This document shows positions 58,926 through 64,000 of a DNA stretch of 64,000 nt, piece after piece. The stretch is taken from the NCBI RefSeq assembly GCF_900476215.1, contig NZ_LS483446.1:248001-312000 (forward strand). Direction: 5' to 3'. Position 1 is the stretch's first letter; every line of letters begins with the position of its first letter. The translations under genes and the position numbers were made by a program. The stretch is from Helicobacter mustelae (GTDB taxonomy: Bacteria; Campylobacterota; Campylobacteria; Campylobacterales; Helicobacteraceae). Below the pieces are notes generated by a model, which had not been told where the DNA came from, searched no databases, and saw only the letters and a list, made by a program, of their open reading frames with translations.

Positions 58926-59591
58926 ATGGGTAATTTGCTTCTTGTAGAAGATGATTTAGAAATTCAGAGGTTGATTGTCACTTATCTTAAGCAAGCCAAT
59001 TTTGAGGTCATTGCCACTGCTTCTTCCTCAGAGGCGTTGGAGATTTTGGAAAAGCAGAAAAACATTGATTTATTGATCTTGGATTTGACTCTGCCAGAGA
59101 TGAATGGCCTTGAGTTGTGTAAAAAAATACGAACTTTTTCTAGCATCCCCATCATCATTTCCAGTGCGCACGCAGATCTTTACAACAAAATCCAAGGATT
59201 TGAGAGGGGGGCAGATGATTATCTCTCCAAGCCCTATGAGCCTGCAGAGTTGATTGCTAGGATTCATGCGCTCTTGCGTCGTTTCAAGCCCAAGGAGTTA
59301 GAATTTGACAATCTTAGCATTAATATCCAAAAGCGCGAGGCTTTGCTTGATGGCAAGAGAGTTAATCTCACCAACATCGAGTTTGAAATTTTGATTCTTC
59401 TCATTGAAAATCGGCTCTATCCTGTCTCTAGAGAAGCCATCGTTAGTGCCATTAGTGCTATTCGTGAGGAAAGTTCTTTGCGCAGCATTGACACTCATGT
59501 GCGCAACCTTCGCACCAAGCTTGGCGATTCTGCCAAGGTGCCTAAATTCATCCAATCTGTATGGGCGATCGGATATAAGTTTTGTCTCTGA
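58926..59591 (+). CDS. OmpR/PhoB-family response regulator
   Basis: A 221-residue regulator with an N-terminal receiver (LLVEDDLE with acidic pocket, phospho-Asp in LLILDLTLPEMNG, Lys in YLSKPYEP) and a C-terminal winged helix (RSIDTHVRNLRTKLG and SVWAIGYKF). It resembles the ArsR (HP0166) and CprR types of Helicobacter and Campylobacter but I cannot assign an orthologue. It overlaps the kinase gene by 10 bp. Confidence 0.9.
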   Translation: MGNLLLVEDDLEIQRLIVTYLKQANFEVIATASSSEALEILEKQKNIDLLILDLTLPEMNGLELCKKIRTFSSIPIIISSAHADLYNKIQGFERGADDYLSKPYEPAELIARIHALLRRFKPKELEFDNLSINIQKREALLDGKRVNLTNIEFEILILLIENRLYPVSREAIVSAISAIREESSLRSIDTHVRNLRTKLGDSAKVPKFIQSVWAIGYKFCL

Positions 59592-60835
59592 GAAGCTTAC
59601 GCCTTAATTTTGTTTTTTTTTTTTTGGTGGCCTGCCTTTTTATCTTCATTCTCTGGTTTGAGATGGGGAAGTTTGTCGAGAATCATCAAAATGAACGACT
59701 AAAAAACGATACCTTTCTCTTCATCCATAGCATCACATTTCTCCATGGCAAAAGAGATTTCACAGGCATGGATGATGTGATTAGAGAGTTTGACTACAGG
59801 CTTATTTCAGAGGTCCCAGATGATGTCGCCACCCTTTTTTTCAACGAAAATGCAAATCCTAGGGTTACGATTTTTAAAAATGCTAGTTATGTAGGATTTT
59901 TGCTGGAGTATCCCAATAGGAATTTTGTAGCCATCAAACAAATCAATCGGATGTTTTGGGAGGAGTATTTCCTGCAGATATTGTTGCTTCCCATAGCACT
60001 TATACTCATCATCTTTCTTGTTATGTTTTATGCGACCCTAAATCCCATAGAGCGCTTGATTCAGGCGCTCAAGGCTTCTAGGGATGGAAATTTTAATTTT
60101 CCCATCTCCGCTAAACCAAAAGGTGAGATTGGTAATCTCATCCAGCTATTTTCAGAAGAGCAGCGCACAGTCTCTAGGATTCTCAAGACTCGAGAACTAA
60201 TGCTCTATGGCATCGGGCATGAATTGCGCACCCCCCTTGCAAAAATGAAGCTTTTACTTGGGATTAAGTCTCATTTGGATGGCAATGACAAAAAATTGCA
60301 AAAATACATCATGGATCTGCAAAAAATTTGTGACAATCTTTTGGAATTTGAAAGCATCCACAGCGGCAATCTCACGGTGAATAAAAAAGATTTTTGTTGC
60401 ACGGATTTGTTGCTAGAGGCGCTTAGTGGTTTTGAAGAGGAGGAGAGCAAAATCTCTGTGGATATAAAAGAGAGATTCCCTATAAGGAGTGATTTGCACC
60501 TACTTTCTATAGTGGTCAAAAATCTCGTTGAAAATGCGCTAAAATACTCCAGCGATGGGAAGATTGCCATTGGTGTGCAGGATTTCAAAATCCGTGTTAG
60601 CAACAAAGGCTCGCCCCTAGAGCATGAAATTGAATATTATCTCAAGCCCTTTTATCGCGATGTCAAATATGACCAAATCGATGGATATGGTTTAGGGCTT
60701 TCTATTGTTAGTGAAATTGTTGAGGTTTTGGGGATTGAATTTGAATATTTTTATGCTGATGGGATGCATCACTTTCAATTAAATTTTAATAAAAATATGG
60801 ATGGAGATAAGAAGAAGCTTAATGCGGGTATGTAA
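59582..60835 (+). CDS. Sensor histidine kinase with a poly-T tract near its start
   Basis: A 417-residue membrane kinase: transmembrane helix 1 (about 8-25, encoded across the T13 run at 59613-59625), periplasmic sensor (about 26-130), helix 2 (about 133-155), HAMP, DHp box with phospho-His in GHELRTPLAKM near 215, N box NLVENALKYS, and G2 box GYGLGLSIV. The usual G1 box D-x-G-x-G is not obvious (IRVSNKGSPLEHE in its place). Start is a TTG inside the regulator gene, without a clear Shine-Dalgarno. The reading frame is open with 13 Ts. It is presumably the partner of the adjacent regulator; the signal is unknown. Confidence 0.85.
   Translation: MSLRSLRLNFVFFFLVACLFIFILWFEMGKFVENHQNERLKNDTFLFIHSITFLHGKRDFTGMDDVIREFDYRLISEVPDDVATLFFNENANPRVTIFKNASYVGFLLEYPNRNFVAIKQINRMFWEEYFLQILLLPIALILIIFLVMFYATLNPIERLIQALKASRDGNFNFPISAKPKGEIGNLIQLFSEEQRTVSRILKTRELMLYGIGHELRTPLAKMKLLLGIKSHLDGNDKKLQKYIMDLQKICDNLLEFESIHSGNLTVNKKDFCCTDLLLEALSGFEEEESKISVDIKERFPIRSDLHLLSIVVKNLVENALKYSSDGKIAIGVQDFKIRVSNKGSPLEHEIEYYLKPFYRDVKYDQIDGYGLGLSIVSEIVEVLGIEFEYFYADGMHHFQLNFNKNMDGDKKKLNAGM
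59613..59625 (+). repeat. Poly-T tract (T13) inside the kinase gene
   Basis: Thirteen consecutive T (59613-59625) about 31 bp after the kinase start. Loss or gain of one T would shift the frame into a stop within roughly 40 codons, so this is a candidate phase switch. Confidence 0.7.
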
Positions 60836-63608
60836 TATTATTTTCAAAGATTTTGATCAATTGCGTAGAGAGTTGATTGCACATAATGTGCAGAAAGTTA
60901 GCAAGGAGCAGTTTTTTGTGCAGATTTTCATGGGGGTTGCAGACAAAAACATCGCTAAAGAACTCCTAGATTTTTTTGATACTGCGCTAGATTGTAGGGT
61001 TTTGCTCGTCCAGAGTGGGAGGGAAACCATCGTATCTGGTAATATTTTCTCATCACAAATCCTCATTAGCATCAGCTGCTTTTCGCATTCTACCTTGAAG
61101 CGGGCTTATTATCCCGCAGATAGGGATATTGATGAGATTGCTAGAGACATCCGAGAAAATCTTGCGAGTGAGAAAACAAAGCTTTTAGTGGTATTTATTG
61201 CCTGTGGGAGTTTTTATCATCAGGATTTGCTAGGGGCGATCAAAAAAGAACTCCCTAGTTTACTGCTTTGTGGAGGGAGATCCCACCCCTATGACATGGG
61301 CACTATGCAGGGTCTTATCGGGGATAATGATGGGATTTATGATCATGGCATGATTTGCCTTAGCATTGATTCTGAGATTCTTTCTGTGCAAAGTGATTTT
61401 GTTTTTGGCTGGGAAGACATCGGCCTTCCGCTAAAAATCACCAAAAGCCAGCACAACATCGTTTATGAAATCAATCACAAAAAAGCTATCGAGGTTTTTG
61501 AACATTATCTGGGCAAAACCGCATTGGAGAATCTGCATGCTACCACCTACATTTTTCCGCTCATTTATAGGGTCAATGGCGTTCCCATTGCGCGTGTAGC
61601 CATGAAAATTTGCCAGGATGGCTCTGTGGTATTTAATGACAATATCCCTGAAGGAACTGAGGTAAAATTTGGCTTTGGATTGATGGAGAATATCTCGCGC
61701 AATACCGAGCTTGCCTATGCCAAGATCCCCAAAAATGTCGAGGGCATTTATATGTATTCTTGCATTGGTCACTTGATGTTTTCTGGCAAGGAGGGTATGG
61801 AGAGTATTTTAAAAATCTTTCGTGACGAGCCCGCACTCTGTGGATTTTTTACATTTGGTGAGATTTATTCTTGCAGAGATCAAAATGTATTTTTGGGCTT
61901 GACTAACACCTTTTATTGTTTGTGTGAGGGGGATTTTGAAGAGAGTCAAAAGCCCTCTCTCCAAAAAGCTAGAGCAAATCTAGATAAGGGTACTCTTGTG
62001 ATGAGCACATTGGCCAATCTCATGCATAGGGTCAATCAGGAAGTGATGGAGGTGACGAAAAATTTTGAGACCTATTATGAATTTGTGGATGAATTGATGT
62101 TTCATATCATCGCAGATGCGGAATTAAACATCCTTTATAGCAACAAAAGGATTAGCCAGGTTTCCCTTTATGACTTCAGTCAGGTGCAGGGCAAAAACTG
62201 CCTGGAATTTGTCGATGCACAGACGCGTGAAGAAATCACTCATCGCATTCTTCCTATCTTGGCAGAGAAGGGGCAGTGGAGTGGGAAGATTTACCAATAT
62301 CGCAAAGACGGCACGCCCTATTATGTCAAAATGATCATCAAAGCCATCAAGGATAGAGAGGGAAATGTGATGCGCTACATCATCGGGCAGATGGATGACA
62401 CTGCTGATGAGCTCAAGCGCATGGCATTGGAGAGTGAATCGATATTTCTCAAGCGCAGTGATGAGGAGCGCCGATATTTGCTCGATCAATATCAAAGCAT
62501 TCTTGATAAAAATCAAAGCTTTTTTCGATTGGATCTCAATCGTAATTTTATTTATGGCAATGAGATTTTTTTAAAAATCACGGGATTGAAGTTAGAAGAG
62601 ATTTTGGGAAAGAATATTTATGATTTTATTCCCGTGAATGAGCAAAGGCAATTTGATAAAATCAGCAAAGATCTGGTAGAGAAGGGGTATTATGAAGGAG
62701 TGTTGGAGTATACACGTAAGGATGGTAAGAAAGTTTATATACAAAGCGCGGCTTATTTTATCAAGGACTTAAATGATATTCCCTTTGAGATTATCGCTGT
62801 AGGCGTGGAGATTACGCAAATTATTGAGGGTGTGAAGGAAATTGAATCCATCCAAAAAGATGTGATTTATTCGATGGGGGCAATTTGTGAGGGGAAAAGC
62901 CGCGAGACAGGAAATCACATTATCCGAGTAGCAGAGTATTCTGCCCTGCTAGCAGAGCTATGTGGCTGCTCTAAAGAAGATCAAGAACTCCTGCGCATTG
63001 CCTCTCCCATGCATGACATCGGAAAGGTGGGGATCTCTGATGCCATTCTCAATAAATCTGGGAAGCTCACCCCTGAGGAATTTGAGATTATGAAAACCCA
63101 TACTACAATTGGAGAGGAAATTTTCAAAAATTCCAATCGCCTGATCTTAAGGGCTGCAGGGGAGATTGCGGGAAGCCATCATGAATGGTGGAATGGGGAG
63201 GGGTATCCTAGAGGGATCCAAGGAGAGGAAATCCCATTATTTGGCCGCATCACTGCACTTGCTGATGTTTTTGATGCGCTAAGTAATGATCGCTGCTACA
63301 AAAAAGCCTGGCCGCTGCCAAAGGTGTTAGAGTATGTAAAATCCCTGCGGGGCAAGCAATTCCAGCCAGAACTCTTAGATTTGTTTTTGGAAAATCTTGA
63401 TCGTTTCTTAGAAATTGGCAAGAAATACCAGGACAAAAATTCATCCTCCCTTTTTGCTCAAAAAGAAGAGAGTTGCGGGGGGGGGGGCACTAAACACTCT
63501 AGTCGCTCTAACCACCGCCTCTCTAACTCTGCTATAAAAAATCAGCTACAACCCCTTTGTGGGATGGTTTCTATCAGTGATTGGCAGAGAATATCAGTGG
63601 AAGAATAG
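60801..63608 (+). CDS. FIST sensor - PAS - PAS - HD-GYP (predicted c-di-GMP phosphodiesterase)
   Basis: A 935-residue cytoplasmic protein. Domains: FIST_N (about 20-240, with LLLCGGRSHPYDMG), FIST_C (about 240-385, with IYMYSCIGHLMFSGKEG and CGFFTFGEIYS), a linker helix, PAS (about 430-545), PAS (about 565-680), and HD-GYP (about 690-880) with MHDIGKVGISDAILNKSGKLTPEE, HHEWWNGEGYPRGI and ALADVFDALSNDR. All HD and GYP signature residues are present, so it should hydrolyse c-di-GMP. FIST domains bind small ligands. The first ATG (60801) overlaps the kinase; ATG 60822 is an alternative. After the HD-GYP domain a G11 run precedes a non-conserved 43-residue tail. No GGDEF gene is in the window. 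Confidence 0.9.
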   Translation: MEIRRSLMRVCNIIFKDFDQLRRELIAHNVQKVSKEQFFVQIFMGVADKNIAKELLDFFDTALDCRVLLVQSGRETIVSGNIFSSQILISISCFSHSTLKRAYYPADRDIDEIARDIRENLASEKTKLLVVFIACGSFYHQDLLGAIKKELPSLLLCGGRSHPYDMGTMQGLIGDNDGIYDHGMICLSIDSEILSVQSDFVFGWEDIGLPLKITKSQHNIVYEINHKKAIEVFEHYLGKTALENLHATTYIFPLIYRVNGVPIARVAMKICQDGSVVFNDNIPEGTEVKFGFGLMENISRNTELAYAKIPKNVEGIYMYSCIGHLMFSGKEGMESILKIFRDEPALCGFFTFGEIYSCRDQNVFLGLTNTFYCLCEGDFEESQKPSLQKARANLDKGTLVMSTLANLMHRVNQEVMEVTKNFETYYEFVDELMFHIIADAELNILYSNKRISQVSLYDFSQVQGKNCLEFVDAQTREEITHRILPILAEKGQWSGKIYQYRKDGTPYYVKMIIKAIKDREGNVMRYIIGQMDDTADELKRMALESESIFLKRSDEERRYLLDQYQSILDKNQSFFRLDLNRNFIYGNEIFLKITGLKLEEILGKNIYDFIPVNEQRQFDKISKDLVEKGYYEGVLEYTRKDGKKVYIQSAAYFIKDLNDIPFEIIAVGVEITQIIEGVKEIESIQKDVIYSMGAICEGKSRETGNHIIRVAEYSALLAELCGCSKEDQELLRIASPMHDIGKVGISDAILNKSGKLTPEEFEIMKTHTTIGEEIFKNSNRLILRAAGEIAGSHHEWWNGEGYPRGIQGEEIPLFGRITALADVFDALSNDRCYKKAWPLPKVLEYVKSLRGKQFQPELLDLFLENLDRFLEIGKKYQDKNSSSLFAQKEESCGGGGTKHSSRSNHRLSNSAIKNQLQPLCGMVSISDWQRISVEE
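63477..63487 (+). repeat. Poly-G tract (G11) near the end of the HD-GYP gene
   Basis: Eleven G at codon 893-896. With 11 G the frame runs to 63608. With 12 G the frame stops two codons later (CAC TAA). With 10 G it gives a hydrophobic tail (ALNTLVALTTASLTLL) and stops. Poly-G of this length is a usual phase-variation element in Helicobacter and Campylobacter. Confidence 0.75.
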
Positions 63609-63638
63609 CCAAAATAAATCGCCTATAGAATGGCTATT
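63604..63638. terminator. Inverted repeat between the HD-GYP gene and the glycosyltransferase
   Basis: AATAGCCA (63604-63611) and TGGCTATT (63631-63638) form an 8-bp stem around a 19-nt loop at the end of the convergent pair. Could end transcription; no clear T run follows. Confidence 0.35.
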
Positions 63639-63692
63639 ATTTGCGAGGCCTGTAGGCAGTCAAACTCATTTACAAAATCAGGGGGTGTTTTG

Positions 63693-64000
63693 TTAAGCAT
63701 CTAAGCTTGCTTTAGGATTTTTGGCATTTTTGTTTTTTTCATAAATTTTTGCATATTTAGTAAAAGAACCCAGCGCATGGAACCACGCGATTACAAAGCC
63801 CTTGTAGCCATATTTCCACCCAAAACGCAAAAAATAATCCTTGAAAAATACCCAGAAAAATCGAAAAACCGCCTTTTGCATGGAGGAATTTTTGCTGCTT
63901 TCCTGTGCGCCAAGATCGGTGTAGTTTTGGAGTTTAGAGATGAGGTCAGAGATGTTCTGTGCTGTGTAGTGTTTGAGATGGATGGGGAGTTTTTCACGCT
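63693..64000 (-). CDS. Glycosyltransferase family 2 (WaaE/KdtX-like), C-terminal part only
   Basis: The minus-strand frame stays open to the window edge; 102 residues are visible. It reads LPIHLKHYTAQNISDLISKLQNYTDLGAQ, then FFKDYFLRFGWKYGYKGFVIAWFHALGSFTKYAKIYE, the usual C-terminal end of GT2 enzymes of LPS core synthesis: an aromatic and basic membrane-associated helix pair. An in-frame ATG at 63881 exists but conservation extends beyond it, so the gene continues to the right. Product sugar unknown. Confidence 0.75.
   Translation of the reverse strand, partial: REKLPIHLKHYTAQNISDLISKLQNYTDLGAQESSKNSSMQKAVFRFFWVFFKDYFLRFGWKYGYKGFVIAWFHALGSFTKYAKIYEKNKNAKNPKASLDA

Overview
The window looks like chromosomal DNA of a Helicobacter species (Campylobacterota). 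Most proteins match the Helicobacter gene complement, and several neighbourhoods keep the H. pylori order: cheY-prmA-ftsH-psd-like-pssA-copA-copP; argS-tatA-gmk-poly-acidic protein-nucT; dcd next to accBC; an HP0268-type nuclease followed by miaB, a DUF374 acyltransferase and three small membrane or cytoplasmic proteins; ferredoxin-ppx-waaC-waaM. GltX1, SpeA, NixA and PseC are of Helicobacter type. A Campylobacter-type major porin, a bifunctional PutA next to a long PutP, an alpha-keto-acid decarboxylase and a full HD-GYP protein argue against H. pylori itself and for another member of the genus. I do not name the species. No insertion sequences, prophage, CRISPR array or rRNA were seen. Three tRNAs are present (Phe, Pro, Met).

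Layout. 1-7.4 kb (minus strand): MotE-like and FliJ-like flagellar-type proteins, purA, a HisZ-like protein, prs, an outer-membrane protein, a YceI protein and gltX. 7.5-11.4 kb (plus): a TRIC-type channel protein, speA and trmA. 11.6-17.2 kb (minus): the proline-use pair putP/putA and tRNA-Phe. 17.3-28.9 kb (plus): xth; a long tightly packed run cheY-prmA-ftsH-psd-like-pssA; copA-copP-msbA; then a keto-acid decarboxylase standing alone. 29-34.8 kb (minus): nixA, tRNA-Pro, argS, tatA, gmk and the poly-acidic protein. 34.9-46.4 kb: nucT, dcd (minus), accBC, a flagellin-like small protein with pseC, a small gene behind a sigma-54 promoter, tRNA-Met, fliP, ppk, glmU, the HP0268-type gene and miaB. 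46.4-55.3 kb and on to 56.2 kb: acyltransferase, a PilM/N/O-like trio, porin, YkgJ-type protein, TPR protein, ferredoxin, ppx, waaC and waaM. 56.6-58.6 kb: a TrkH/TrkA potassium uptake pair. 58.9-63.6 kb: a response regulator, a histidine kinase and a FIST-PAS-PAS-HD-GYP protein whose genes overlap. The right edge cuts a minus-strand glycosyltransferase.

The most unusual part is the 58.9-63.6 kb operon. It joins a two-component system to an apparent c-di-GMP phosphodiesterase with a FIST sensor, and it carries two long homopolymer tracts: T13 inside the first membrane segment of the kinase and G11 just after the HD-GYP domain. Both could switch by slipped-strand mispairing. Other points worth checking are a PSD-family protein that has lost its cleavage serine and a catalytic histidine, a textbook sigma-54 promoter before an unknown small gene close to fliP and pseC, and a PilMNO-like trio with no pilus genes in view.
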